Source: Chlorogloeopsis sp. ULAP01 (GTDB lineage Bacteria > Cyanobacteriota > Cyanobacteriia > Cyanobacteriales > Nostocaceae). From it: a stretch of 64,000 bases of DNA. The position numbers were made by a program, and so were the translations under genes. Below are positions 54,646 to 63,960 of this stretch, piece after piece. Location of the stretch: contig NZ_JAUDRH010000005.1 of NCBI RefSeq assembly GCF_030381805.1, positions 62,001-126,000 of the forward strand, given 5' to 3'. The notes under the pieces are model-generated. The model was not told the DNA's origin and searched no databases. It worked only from the letters and a program-made list of their open reading frames with translations. Position 1 is the stretch's first letter. Each line of letters opens with the position of its first letter.

Positions 54646-55224
54646 GGCTTTCTCCCGTGCAGATAGCGACTACAGTAAAGTGCAATTTTGGATTGTATGT
54701 TAGTTTACCAATTCTATAAATTTGTGAAATATAACTCAAGGAGTAGAAAGAGTGTTGCTATGCAAAATAATCACTAAATCTTAAAATAATCATCTAATAA
54801 TCAAGGGTTATTGCCTTTAACTACAATTTGTGTCGATTTTTGTAAATTAATTAACTATAACTATAAATAACATCAAGATGACAAGAACACAGTTTTTGTT
54901 GTATATTTTTTGCCTTGTAAAGCATTTGTCTTTGATGGCTGGCGTGTTGTAGCTATTACTATTACCATAGTCTTTGCAAGTGTGATTCAACTATGGGGGA
55001 AGGAATTTATAGCGTTGCTGATTTCATGTATGAAAATAAGCGTCATACCAAAACCCTCGTCCAGGCAAGTTGAATTGCCAAAATTCCCTTAATAGCTTCA
55101 CACTTTATGCTGTCAAAAATAGTGTCTAGTGGCTGGCATTATGCTATTAGAATGTAAGTAGAATTTTGAATTGGAGTTGTCTGTAAAGCCAATTATCTCA
55201 GGACACCCAAGCCTTTAAACGCCC
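54646..55224. other. Gene-free spacer
   Basis: About 580 bases. A hydrophobic frame from a TTG (54910-55092, 60 codons) and an ATG frame of 24 codons at 54877 overlap here. Neither has a ribosome-binding site or recognisable family, and both may be decayed sequence. The promoter of the PRK-like gene must lie in the left part. Confidence 0.4.
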
Positions 55225-55809
55225 CTAAAATGGTTTCGACTGCCAACGCAACCTGGAAAAAACCAGCGTTGCTGCAAACACATTAAAAATCAGCATTAAA
55301 CCTGTAACCTTCATGATTTTGTCGATGAAGAACATAACCAGAAAATTCAGGAGCATCATCAGTGATAGTACCTTGACGATTGCGAAATCCATTCCAGGAT
55401 AACGCGGTGCAATCATAATGAAAATCAGGATGACTGCAATGCCAACAGGTGGCACGATAATTGGAGATGCAACTGGAGAAATTGCAAGTTGAATTGCAGT
55501 GGGGTTAGCAGGCACCGGTGGCTCTACAGGGTGAACAACCGGGAAGATTGCTTTCAAAGCGGAAAGTAACAGAACAATGCCAGTCGCAATTTCTACAGCT
55601 TCTAAAGAAATCTTATAACGAGCTAACAAACTCCGTCCTAATAGCACGATGAACAAACAGATCGCACTGGCGATCAAAACTCCCTTGACTGCAACCTCCC
55701 GCTTGAATGCGAGCGACATTGAGTGCATGATTTTTGCAAAAGCGGGAATGGTTTTAATAGGCCCGATCGTTAAGAAAAAAATCGTAAAAATGAATGGTTC
55801 TGCTTCCAT
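55225..55809 (-). CDS. MarC-family membrane protein
   Basis: A 194-residue integral membrane protein of the MarC/UPF0056 family with six hydrophobic helices. The typical N-terminus is FTIFFLTIGPIKTIPAFAKI (the family has N/D-P-x-G-x-x-P). GVLIASAICLFIVLLGRSLL and ISLEAVEIATGIVLLLSAL follow. In bacteria the family's function is unresolved, despite the multiple-antibiotic-resistance name. Here it carries a Pro/Val-rich loop (HPVEPPVPANPTAIQLAISP) in the middle, a normal position for the conserved A-I-P segment. It is last in a minus-strand group after GH3 and the esterase. Confidence 0.88.
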   Translation of the reverse strand: MEAEPFIFTIFFLTIGPIKTIPAFAKIMHSMSLAFKREVAVKGVLIASAICLFIVLLGRSLLARYKISLEAVEIATGIVLLLSALKAIFPVVHPVEPPVPANPTAIQLAISPVASPIIVPPVGIAVILIFIMIAPRYPGMDFAIVKVLSLMMLLNFLVMFFIDKIMKVTGLMLIFNVFAATLVFSRLRWQSKPF

Positions 55810-56059
55810 AGGACTAGGTTAATAACAAAATTGGCGAAAAGAAATACTATCACGCTGAAATGTCAGAAATCCCTTGATATTCTTCTTTTGATCAAAATAT
55901 TTGTGTTGTTTTTTGTTTTGAACTCAATTTTGAAAGCAAGGTATGAGGCGATGCCCTATAAAAACAATGTTTTATTTCTCTAGCATCTATGTTGTGCTTG
56001 TGCAGCATTCTTTAATATAGAGCGATCGCGCTTCACTCAAAGAGACGGCAAAGGCCACC

Positions 56060-57039
56060 CTACAACTTCCAATAACGATCAAAAAACAAGGCGATCTCCA
56101 TCATGACGTTCTGCGCTTCTGGAGTCAGAAAAGCGGTTAGATAATCGCCATGCGACATTCCCTCATACAGGTGCAACTCCGCAGGGATGCCTGCGGCTCT
56201 GAGCTTACAATGGGTACGGGTCGTTGTACTCAACAGTAGATCCCTCGTGCCAGAAATGAGGATAGCAGGTGGGCATCCAGAAAAATCGCCGTAAATTGGA
56301 GACAATTGCTCATCGTATAAAGCATGGCTACCTGCATATAGCTTCGTGGACTCTAATAATCTTCCTTCATCCGACCTAGCATACGATCCACTTCCGCATT
56401 TAGATACAAACTGTCTCCGGTTTTCGTCAAGTCAGCATAAGGCGTACCGAGGAACAAAGCCACTGGCATCGCTAGTCCCTCTTGTTTGCAGCGCAGCATT
56501 GTCGTCATGATCAATCCGGCTCCTGCGGAGGTGCCACCCATGACGACAGATTTAGGATCATAGTCGTTCACAACTGCTTTCCAGACTGTTAGCACATCAT
56601 CTGGTGCTGCTGGAAAGGGGAAGTCGGGTGGCATTCGGTAATCTATCGACAAAGCGTGCGTTTGGCAAGTCTGAGCCTGTAACATCGCTTCTCCGACTGC
56701 TGCGATACCGCCATTGAACAAAAAGGCACCGCCATGCACATGAACAATCAGATGGTTCTCTTTGCCAGGGGCGATCAATTTAGGCGAGACTCGATAGCAC
56801 GATACGCCCTCAATCTCGACAGACTCGATTGTGATACCCATTTGCTTGGCACCCGCGATCGCAAGATTTTCATACACCTGATTCGCCTCTTTCTGTAGCG
56901 CCTTCCAGCCTTCTGCGGTCGTCGGCATGGAGACAAGCGGCGGGATTGGCGTGGCAATATGCTTTTGTAGTTCGGGCGAAACCGTGCTTGGAACAGGGAC
57001 TTCCTTTGCAGGGATGGCGAGGTGAGGCAGCGTTTCCAT
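56060..57039 (-). pseudogene. Alpha/beta-hydrolase (HSL-type esterase), frameshifted
   Basis: One gene split by a frameshift. The 5' part (57039 to 56353) has the oxyanion motif VHVHGGAFLFNG and nucleophile motif GGTSAGAG, then stops after RMLGRMKEDY. The 3' part (to 56060) continues in another frame as LLESTKLYAGSHALYDEQ, then SPIYGDFSGCPPAILISGTRD with the acid Asp, and EGMSHGDY with the catalytic His. Loss of one base between about 56355 and 56380 explains both. Together they give about 326 residues, normal for the hormone-sensitive-lipase family. As read, the product lacks its catalytic Asp and His. AAGGAG lies eight bases before the ATG. It lies 68 bp after the GH3 gene, so probably one operon. 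Confidence 0.85.
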
Positions 57040-57107
57040 CGAGTCTACTCCTTACTAGATCAGTTAAATCTCTGCATTTTTCGGATTCAGACGCATCAAC
57101 CCTATGA

Positions 57108-59264
57108 TCATCGCCCGAAATGTTGCCCGATTAGCGTTGTTTCTGCCGTTTCTACTAGATCATCAGCAGCACGCGACAGACTGATTGTGTAAGTTCCTTC
57201 ATCGATGCGCCACTGCCCTCGATCGCCATCAAACCTTGCCAGCAGTCGCGGATCAGCCATCATCTCCACCCGCTTTGATTCACCTGGTTCTAGTTGCACT
57301 CGCTCGAAACCCAGCAGCCGCATCCGTTTGTCACCTGCTGCTTCAGTTAAATAGAGTTGTGGCACATCTGCCCCTGCACGATCGCCCACATTCTTGACCG
57401 TAAGGCTTGCCTTAATTGTTTCACCGCCCTCAATGGTGAAGTTACTGTAGGCAAAGCGCGTATAGCTCAATCCATAACCAAACCCATAAAGCGGCTTTGC
57501 ATTCGTTTTGGCAAACCAACGATAGCCAATCTCAGCCCCTTCATTAAAGTGAACGGTCGAAGGTTTACCAAAGGGTTCACCAAAATTTGGAAGTTCTGGA
57601 CGTGGCAGTTGTTGAACATCGGCAGGGAACGTAATCGGCAAGCGACCTGAAGGATTGATTCGTCCAGTGAGGACTTCTGCGATCGCAGTTCCGCCCGCTT
57701 GTCCCGGAAACCATAGCTCGATGATCGCTTTGACTTTATCTCGCCACGGCATCGCGATCGGATTGCCTGTTTCGAGAACCACGATTGTATTCGGATTTGC
57801 AGTAGCGACAGCTTCGATCATGGCATCCTGTCCGTAAGGGAGGGTGAGATCCGGATCGTCGAAGCCTTCACTTTCAAATTTGACCCCAAAGACGATCGCA
57901 ATATCTGCACGACGCGCTTGTTCAGCCGCATCAGCAGGATAAATGCCAGGATCGAACATCACCTTTGTATGGGGAAGTTGCTTCTTGATTTCCGCCAGTG
58001 GCGCACAAGGGTGATAAGCTTCGGTTCGGACGGGAGCAAGTAGGGAGTCTCCACCAATGGGAATTTCAGCTGCATAGCCACCGGTTGGTAGAGTTTGGCT
58101 CGATCCGCCCCCTGCAACGACTCCTTTGTTCACCTGCCAGCCAATCACCGCAATAGTTTTGAGATCAGGTGAAAGCGGTAGGATTGCATCGTCGTTTTTC
58201 AGCAACACAATCCCCTGACGAGCAACTTCCAGCGCCGCATCATTATGCTTCGCCATATCTACCGTGTATCCTGACTCACCATCCCATTGATCTACACCCA
58301 CCATGTGAATTGATCGTAGAATCCGCCGCACCATATCAGATAATCGCGCTCTCGGAAATTCACCGTTTGCCATTGCTTCTTTGAGTGGCTCATTAAACCA
58401 TTCTTTCTGGTCTAACTGTGCGCCTGAATGCTGATCGAGACCTTTAAGGGCGAAATCCCAATGATAAACTGCCATCCAGTCTGACATGATGTAGCCTTTG
58501 AAGCCGATCGCATCTTTGATCACACCATTCAAAATCGGATCATTGCCACAATTGTACGCGCCGTTAACTTTGTTGTACGCTCCCATCAGCGAACCCGGAT
58601 TGCCGCGCTCGATGCCGATTTGGAACGCGAGTAAATCGGATTCTCGATGGGCGATCGGATCGATGATTGCATCTAACCAAAACTTGTTTATCTCATTGAC
58701 GTTGAGCGAAACGTGCTTGAGCATCGATATCACGCCTTCGGACTGTGTGCCAATCACATTCTCAGCGCCCATCACACCGGAAAGCCAAGGATCTTCTGAG
58801 ATGTATTCAAAGTTGCGTCCGTGGCGCGGATCACGAGGCAGATTAATACCACCACCACAGATTACATTGTAGCCGCGTAGTCTTGCCTCTCGACCGATCA
58901 CCGCACCCGCTTCCCGTGCCAATGTCGGGTTAAAGGTTGAACCCAGGCACAGCCCACAAGGTAGGGCGGTTGCCGTATCACCGACTCGACTGCCGAGCGG
59001 ATTAGTTACGCCAATTGGTCCGTCAGTAATTTTCTGGGGTGGAACTCCCAATCGCGGCACCCCTGGAACATAGCCCGCAAGTCGCCCAATCTCTTCGGGT
59101 ACTCGCTTTTCTCTGACACCCCGCAGCACCACCATCAGACTGAGGATCAGCGAAAAGCGTTCATCATCAGTCATCTGCGCTTCAATCTCAGCAGCCCAGC
59201 GATCGGCTTCAGAGCTATTCAGTGCTTGTGAAACGGGACTTGATGAAACAGGATCTTGTACCAT
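57108..59264 (-). CDS. Glycoside hydrolase family 3 beta-glucosidase
   Basis: A 718-residue exo-acting enzyme. The N-terminal TIM barrel has catalytic nucleophile Asp262 in GYIMSDWMAVYHWD and sugar-binding residues in the KHVSLNVNE segment (Lys183, His184). The second domain, a beta-sandwich, has VVLETGNPIAMPW and LWFPGQAGGTAIAEVLTGR, and a fibronectin-III-like C-terminal domain follows (VKNVGDRAGADVPQLYL). There is no signal peptide, so it is probably cytoplasmic and hydrolyses beta-glucosides. An exceptionally good AAAGGAGA site sits before the ATG, and the DNA looks more GC-rich than its surroundings, suggesting transfer. It heads a minus-strand group with the broken esterase. Confidence 0.95.
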   Translation of the reverse strand: MVQDPVSSSPVSQALNSSEADRWAAEIEAQMTDDERFSLILSLMVVLRGVREKRVPEEIGRLAGYVPGVPRLGVPPQKITDGPIGVTNPLGSRVGDTATALPCGLCLGSTFNPTLAREAGAVIGREARLRGYNVICGGGINLPRDPRHGRNFEYISEDPWLSGVMGAENVIGTQSEGVISMLKHVSLNVNEINKFWLDAIIDPIAHRESDLLAFQIGIERGNPGSLMGAYNKVNGAYNCGNDPILNGVIKDAIGFKGYIMSDWMAVYHWDFALKGLDQHSGAQLDQKEWFNEPLKEAMANGEFPRARLSDMVRRILRSIHMVGVDQWDGESGYTVDMAKHNDAALEVARQGIVLLKNDDAILPLSPDLKTIAVIGWQVNKGVVAGGGSSQTLPTGGYAAEIPIGGDSLLAPVRTEAYHPCAPLAEIKKQLPHTKVMFDPGIYPADAAEQARRADIAIVFGVKFESEGFDDPDLTLPYGQDAMIEAVATANPNTIVVLETGNPIAMPWRDKVKAIIELWFPGQAGGTAIAEVLTGRINPSGRLPITFPADVQQLPRPELPNFGEPFGKPSTVHFNEGAEIGYRWFAKTNAKPLYGFGYGLSYTRFAYSNFTIEGGETIKASLTVKNVGDRAGADVPQLYLTEAAGDKRMRLLGFERVQLEPGESKRVEMMADPRLLARFDGDRGQWRIDEGTYTISLSRAADDLVETAETTLIGQHFGR

Positions 59265-59270
59265 TACTGA

Positions 59271-59278
59271 TCTCCTTT
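59271..59278 (-). promoter_or_regulatory. Consensus Shine-Dalgarno site of the GH3 gene
   Basis: AAAGGAGA on the minus strand lies six bases before the ATG. Most genes in this window lack such a strong site. Confidence 0.75.
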
Positions 59279-59626
59279 AGTCGATGAGTAGGCGCGAACT
59301 CGCTGAGAGATAGTGTTGCAATTCCAATCACTCGATCAACCTAGCAATCGCTGAATAGCACCCGCCTTGATTTCAGCTTCAAGCAAGAAATTGAGATCAC
59401 AGATTCAGGCAAAACTTATTAAGTTGATGTACTGAAACATATCTAAGGCTAAATTAAAGTAAAAATGATTTTGTTAATTTTTATTTAAGAAAGCAAAATA
59501 TATGCTTGTCACTATTAGGATTAAGCTTTTTGTATGCTTATTCATCAAAATATCAGATTGAAATAACTGTGGCGAACTGTCCAAAGTAAAATCTTTTACG
59601 GAACTCGGTGTTGGCGATCGCACTTT
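59279..59626. other. Divergent promoter region, GH3 / O-methyltransferase
   Basis: About 350 bases between divergently transcribed genes. It must hold both promoters. The half next to the methyltransferase is AT-rich and has a HIP1-like GGCGATCGCAC close to its start codon. I see no repeat or small gene. Confidence 0.45.
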
Positions 59627-60289
59627 ATGGCAAATAAGACTCTTGGTTTAGAAAAACACATTTATGATTACTTACTTTCCGTATCTCTACGGGAGCCAGA
59701 ACTTCTAGCTCAACTGCGGCAGGAAACAGCACAGCATCCAATGGCTGAAATGCAAATTGCACCAGAGCAAGGACAATTGATGGGATTGCTGGTGCGGTTA
59801 ATCGGGGCAAAGAAAACGTTGGATATTGGTGTCTTTACTGGTTATAGTTCTCTGGTAGTGGCATTGGCATTGCCAGCAGATGGCAAAGTAGTGGCTTGTG
59901 ATGTCAGTGAAGAGTACACAGCTATTGCTCGTCGCTACTGGCAGCAAGCAGGTGTGGCAAATAAAATTGAATTGCACATTGCTCCAGCCCTGGAAACACT
60001 AGAGCAGTTGTTAGCAGCAGGAGAAGGAGAAAGCTTTGATTTTGCCTTTATTGATGCTGACAAAAGCAACTATGAGAATTATTATGAACTCGCTTTGCAA
60101 CTTGTACGTTCAAAAGGGCTAATTGCGATCGACAACGTGTTATGGTCAGGTCAAGTAGCCGATCGCAATGTCCAAGACAATCGCACTAACAAAATTCGTG
60201 CTTTAAATCAGAAAATACATCAAGATCAAAGAGTTACGATCAGTATGATACCAATTGCAGATGGCTTGACTCTAGCTATGAAAAATTAA
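59627..60289 (+). CDS. SAM-dependent O-methyltransferase, caffeoyl-CoA OMT family
   Basis: A 220-residue class I methyltransferase of the cation-dependent OMT family (Methyltransf_3). The SAM-binding motif is KTLDIGVFTGYSSL (63-76). Metal-binding residues lie in DFAFIDADKSNYENYYE, and GLIAIDNVLWSGQVAD follows. Length is normal. Cyanobacterial members methylate catechol-like hydroxyls, with broad or unknown natural substrates. It is transcribed alone. The start is the ATG giving MANKTLGLEKHIYDYLL, a typical N-terminus. Confidence 0.93.
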   Translation: MANKTLGLEKHIYDYLLSVSLREPELLAQLRQETAQHPMAEMQIAPEQGQLMGLLVRLIGAKKTLDIGVFTGYSSLVVALALPADGKVVACDVSEEYTAIARRYWQQAGVANKIELHIAPALETLEQLLAAGEGESFDFAFIDADKSNYENYYELALQLVRSKGLIAIDNVLWSGQVADRNVQDNRTNKIRALNQKIHQDQRVTISMIPIADGLTLAMKN

Positions 60290-60649
60290 AACTTAGCATT
60301 TATGTATAGAAACTTAGAGTATTAAATCATTTTAAAAATTAATACACTAAATACTTACAAAAGTTGTCATTTAATATCATGTCCGGTTAATCAAACTGAA
60401 GAAAAATGTTTGCTCGTAGTCAGGACTAAAGTCCTCAAGCCGGAACTGAAATCCTGACTACAAACTGTTTATAATGGGCGATTTGACTAAAGCAGATTTG
60501 TTTTTACTATGAAGATGCGAGTATCTGTAGCGATCGCATTTGCTCCATATTGTATACATACATCGGCATTGGGTGTAGCACTGTCAAATTTTAAGAACTT
60601 GGAAAGATGCATCGTAACTTATCGAGCAACAGCGATCGCTAAGCCACTG
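60290..60649. other. Spacer between convergent genes with hairpin repeat
   Basis: About 360 bases. It contains an AT-rich inverted repeat (GTATTAA/TTAATAC, about 60319-60345) that could end the methyltransferase transcript, and the GTAGTCAGGA element at 60416-60461. A 79-codon plus-strand frame from 60509 runs into the antisense strand of trhO and is not called. Confidence 0.5.
60416..60461. repeat. GTAGTCAGGA inverted-repeat element
   Basis: A 46-base element with perfect 10-bp terminal inverted repeats (GTAGTCAGGA/TCCTGACTAC) and an inner AGGACT/AGTCCT palindrome. It is of the type scattered widely in cyanobacterial intergenic DNA. Confidence 0.7.
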
Positions 60650-61519
60650 TTAATTTTGTTGGCGCAGTTTTTCCTGCTGGCGTTTTCTTTTCTCTTCTGT
60701 CAAACTATCAAAACAGTGGGGACAAGAAATTCCTTCCTCGTACTTTAAAGAAGTGCGATCAACTTCTGAGAGCGGATGCCCACAACTAGCACACATTTGG
60801 TGAGTGCCAGATTCCAAACCGTGACGAACTGCCACGCGTTCATCGAAAACAAAACACTCTCCTTCCCACAAACTTTCTTCTGCTGGAACTTCCTCTAAAT
60901 ATTTGAGAATACCACCTTTGAGATGATAAACTTCTTGAAATCCTTGGGAGAGCATAAAAGCCGAAGCTTTTTCACAACGAATTCCACCAGTACAAAAGAG
61001 TGCCACCTTCTTGTGTTGATTTGGATCAAGTTGCTTGCCAATATAATCCGGAAATTGGCGAAATGATTCTGTTTTGGGATTTTGCGCCCCTTTAAAAGTG
61101 CCAATACTCACTTCATAATCATTGCGAGTGTCAATCACTGTCACTTCTGGATCGCAAATAATGGCATTCCAGTCTTTAGGACTGACATAAGTTCCCACGC
61201 TTTTATTAGGGTTGACTTCGGGCAGCCCAATAGTGACAATTTCTTTTTTTAGACGTACTTTCATCCGCTCAAACGGCGGTGAGTCAGCACAAGACTCTTT
61301 GTGTTCCAAATCTGCAAGGCGCGAATCTGAACGCAGAAAAGATAATACTGAGTCTACGCTCTGACGCGAGCCAACAATCGTGCCGTTAATACCTTCTTGT
61401 GCCAGCAGAATCGTTCCCTTAATGCCTTGCACTTGGCAATAGGATAGTAAAGGTTGTTGTTTCTCGACAAAATCTGGCAGATTAACAAATTTATAAAATG
61501 TAGCAACAACTAACGTCAT
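60650..61519 (-). CDS. trhO: tRNA uridine(34) hydroxylase (rhodanese-like YceA)
   Basis: Catalyses oxygen-dependent 5-hydroxylation of U34 in tRNAs that read NNU/NNR-type codons. It has an N-terminal acylphosphatase-like domain (GIKGTILLAQEGINGTIVG) and a rhodanese domain with the active-site Cys176 in ALFCTGGIRCEKAS. A C-terminal Cys-rich part (CASCGHPLSEV and CPHCFDSL) probably binds zinc. At 289 residues it is slightly shorter than E. coli YceA. It is transcribed alone, with the orphan parB 134 bp upstream in the same direction. Confidence 0.93.
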   Translation of the reverse strand: MTLVVATFYKFVNLPDFVEKQQPLLSYCQVQGIKGTILLAQEGINGTIVGSRQSVDSVLSFLRSDSRLADLEHKESCADSPPFERMKVRLKKEIVTIGLPEVNPNKSVGTYVSPKDWNAIICDPEVTVIDTRNDYEVSIGTFKGAQNPKTESFRQFPDYIGKQLDPNQHKKVALFCTGGIRCEKASAFMLSQGFQEVYHLKGGILKYLEEVPAEESLWEGECFVFDERVAVRHGLESGTHQMCASCGHPLSEVDRTSLKYEEGISCPHCFDSLTEEKRKRQQEKLRQQN

Positions 61520-61653
61520 TTCTAGCTCTGTGGGAATGAAAATACAAGATCAGGATATGAGCAATATTTATCTATATTATCTTCCCAGTTTTGAGCGCAC
61601 AGCAGATACAGAATACTTCCAAGGTTACGAGCTACTCAGTTAGGTTTGTTAGC

Positions 61654-62583
61654 TTACTCTTCCAAGACTAGTGCTTTTAACTGTTCCATCAGCCTTTCTA
61701 GTGATTCTCGCTTGGTAGGATGATCCCAAATTTGCGATTTATCCAGCAGACGGACAATTGCATTCATACGATTTTTAAGGGATGATTGCCGATCGCCATT
61801 AGTACTTGTAGTAGCAAGACTGGTGATCCGCTCTTTGATTTGAGAAAGCGAAAGTGTTTTGGCGATCACTTCTTCTAGCAGTGCTTCCCTTTGTTCTCTA
61901 TCTTTGACTCTAGCAATGACTTGAGCTTTGGTATAAGCTATCTTTCCTTGACGTAGAGCTAATAAAATTTCCTCAGGTAAATTCAGTAAAGGCAAGCGAC
62001 TACTAACGAAAGACTCCCAACTCATTAACCCTAATCCTCTAAATACTTCTATTACAGTTTGCCCTTGTTCACTGCCCAAAACGTTTTGGGTATTTTTATG
62101 TTTAGCTTCATGCTGCATCCTATAAAGTAATTTAGGAATACTTTGAATTTCTAGATTCAGCTTCATTGCCAATAGTTGTAGAATACCCTCTGTTTCCTCA
62201 ACCGGATTCAAGTCTTCTCGTTGTAAATTCTCAATTAAGCTAATCTGCAATGCTTCTTCGTCGTTGAGTTGGCGCACTATCACAGGAATTTGTGTTATCT
62301 GAAGTTCTTTTGCTGCTCGATAGCGTCGTTCTCCACTGACTAACTCGTACATCTCGTTATGAATGGAGCGAACTAAGAGTGGCTCAAGAATACCATGCTG
62401 CCTGACTGATTCCACTAATTCTTGCATCTTGTTAGGCTCAAAGTAGTGTCGAATCTGCGCTGGTGGTAAAAAAATTTTCTCAATCGCCACTACTGTAGTA
62501 GCCTGTATTGTGTTTGATAGTGTTTGGTTCGACCATCTAGTTATGTATGGTTTGATTTCTAGTGTTTTATGCTGGTAGATCAT
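61654..62583 (-). CDS. ParB/RepB/Spo0J-family protein, orphan
   Basis: A 309-residue DNA-binding CTPase-type partition protein. The ParB N-terminal domain has IFLPPAQIRHYF, then HGILEPLLVRS, and the CTP-binding GERRYRAAKEL (box II). ISLIENLQREDLNPVEE (box I region) is followed by a helix-turn-helix zone and a C-terminal coiled region. There is no adjacent parA and no parS-like TGTTTCACGTGAAACA palindrome that I can find. In cyanobacteria such solo ParBs occur on chromosomes and plasmids; some affect gene regulation rather than partition. The window's most gene-poor, AT-rich region lies directly upstream. Confidence 0.88.
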   Translation of the reverse strand: MIYQHKTLEIKPYITRWSNQTLSNTIQATTVVAIEKIFLPPAQIRHYFEPNKMQELVESVRQHGILEPLLVRSIHNEMYELVSGERRYRAAKELQITQIPVIVRQLNDEEALQISLIENLQREDLNPVEETEGILQLLAMKLNLEIQSIPKLLYRMQHEAKHKNTQNVLGSEQGQTVIEVFRGLGLMSWESFVSSRLPLLNLPEEILLALRQGKIAYTKAQVIARVKDREQREALLEEVIAKTLSLSQIKERITSLATTSTNGDRQSSLKNRMNAIVRLLDKSQIWDHPTKRESLERLMEQLKALVLEE

Positions 62584-63960
62584 GGTGATGTTGTTAAATA
62601 CTAAAGTTTTATAGCGTGCTGCACCTAAAAAACACTCCTAGTCTCAAGCATTAAGCCATCAATGCTTGTACTAATGAAAATTCTTATGTTCAATCAACCT
62701 TGATAATTGATTATTAGTAAGCTCTGTAAAGGCTTACTGAGCAAACCATTTTTAATGCTTCTAACTTTCTAGACACTTATCAGCACTCTTATGCTTCTGG
62801 TATTACTGTCAATGGTGTTGAGTTGATTGCCTACTTATTATAGAATACCCCCCCAGGGGACATACAAAACAGTTAGTAGAATACCTTTGACAAAAAAATT
62901 GACTTTTGTTGGCTTGACTTCAACTATAGATGTCATCAAGATAGGGAGACAAACTTTTATAGATTCGGGAACATGAATAATATATATCGCAAAGACGCTC
63001 ACTTGCAATGCAAAGATAGCCTATAAATATTTTTGTGCTGGTCGGCGATCATTTTGTGACATCTAGATATATTGTTGCTGATTTGATACTCATATGCAAC
63101 ATCGGAATCATTCATTAACTTCTAAATTTGGCATCAATACTTCTTGTTTTACTTATCTATAATTTTTTCTTAAAAATAAAGTTATTGCTTGTTTTAGCTT
63201 CATTTTTTTGACCATATCAAAGCTTTTCTATTGATATCAAAATCTATAAAATAATGCTTGTTGCTAGCATATATCATGTTAATCACCACATAATATACGT
63301 CTAAACACCAAAAATACAACAAATTGTAAATGAAAAGTATTGATAGAGTTAACAATCAGCTAATCTGAATTTTATGGAATTTTCTAAACAAGCTTTTGCT
63401 ATACTTACGTCCTAAAAATCTTGTTTAGCAAACCTTGAGATAATCTTTTTGTAAATACAGTAATGAGATGATGTAATCATTGTTCTAAAGGGTTTGTAAT
63501 GCAAAAATTGATATTTGACTTATCAATTGATTCAGACCAATTTTAAGAAAAGTATTAATTTTCAATGTGATTAGGCTTAAAAATGATAGTTTTTGATTGA
63601 GTCTAGATATAGTAATTAAAAAAGTTTTTTTGTATATCAGCAAATCAACATAGTTTAAAAACGTTTCTTAACCTTTAAGCTCCGCTGGATAATTTTAAAT
63701 ATGTTGTATGCATTGCGACTCAGTTATTTAATCAAAATCCAATTATTGAGGATGAGTTACTTATGTATATATTCAAGATAGTTATTGTGGTGTGAATATT
63801 AACTAAAATGATTGTCAGACACAATTACTATACTTTTGGTCAGTTGATTTAACTTAGATTAAGTGCATAATAAATTTTGGATGCATTTGAGATAGTCATC
63901 AAACCAAAACTGACAATCTGTCAAAGATATTTGATTTGAGTTAAACAGGACAATAAGTGA
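62584..63960. other. 1.4-kb AT-rich region without genes
   Basis: Between the parB start and the end of the window there is no frame I would call. There is one short GC-rich island (ACCCCCCCAGGGGAC, about 62846-62860). No iterons, DnaA boxes or parS-like palindromes were found by eye. It presumably holds the parB promoter and the 5' region of a gene starting at or beyond 63961. Confidence 0.5.

Noticed and set aside
54910..55092. Hydrophobic 60-codon plus-strand frame
   Set aside because: Starts at a TTG without a ribosome site and matches nothing I know; may be chance or decayed sequence.
60509..60748. 79-codon plus-strand frame
   Set aside because: Its second half is antisense to the conserved end of trhO.
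62584..63960. Replication origin with iterons
   Set aside because: No DnaA boxes, iterons or parS-like palindromes were found by eye; only the low gene density suggested it.
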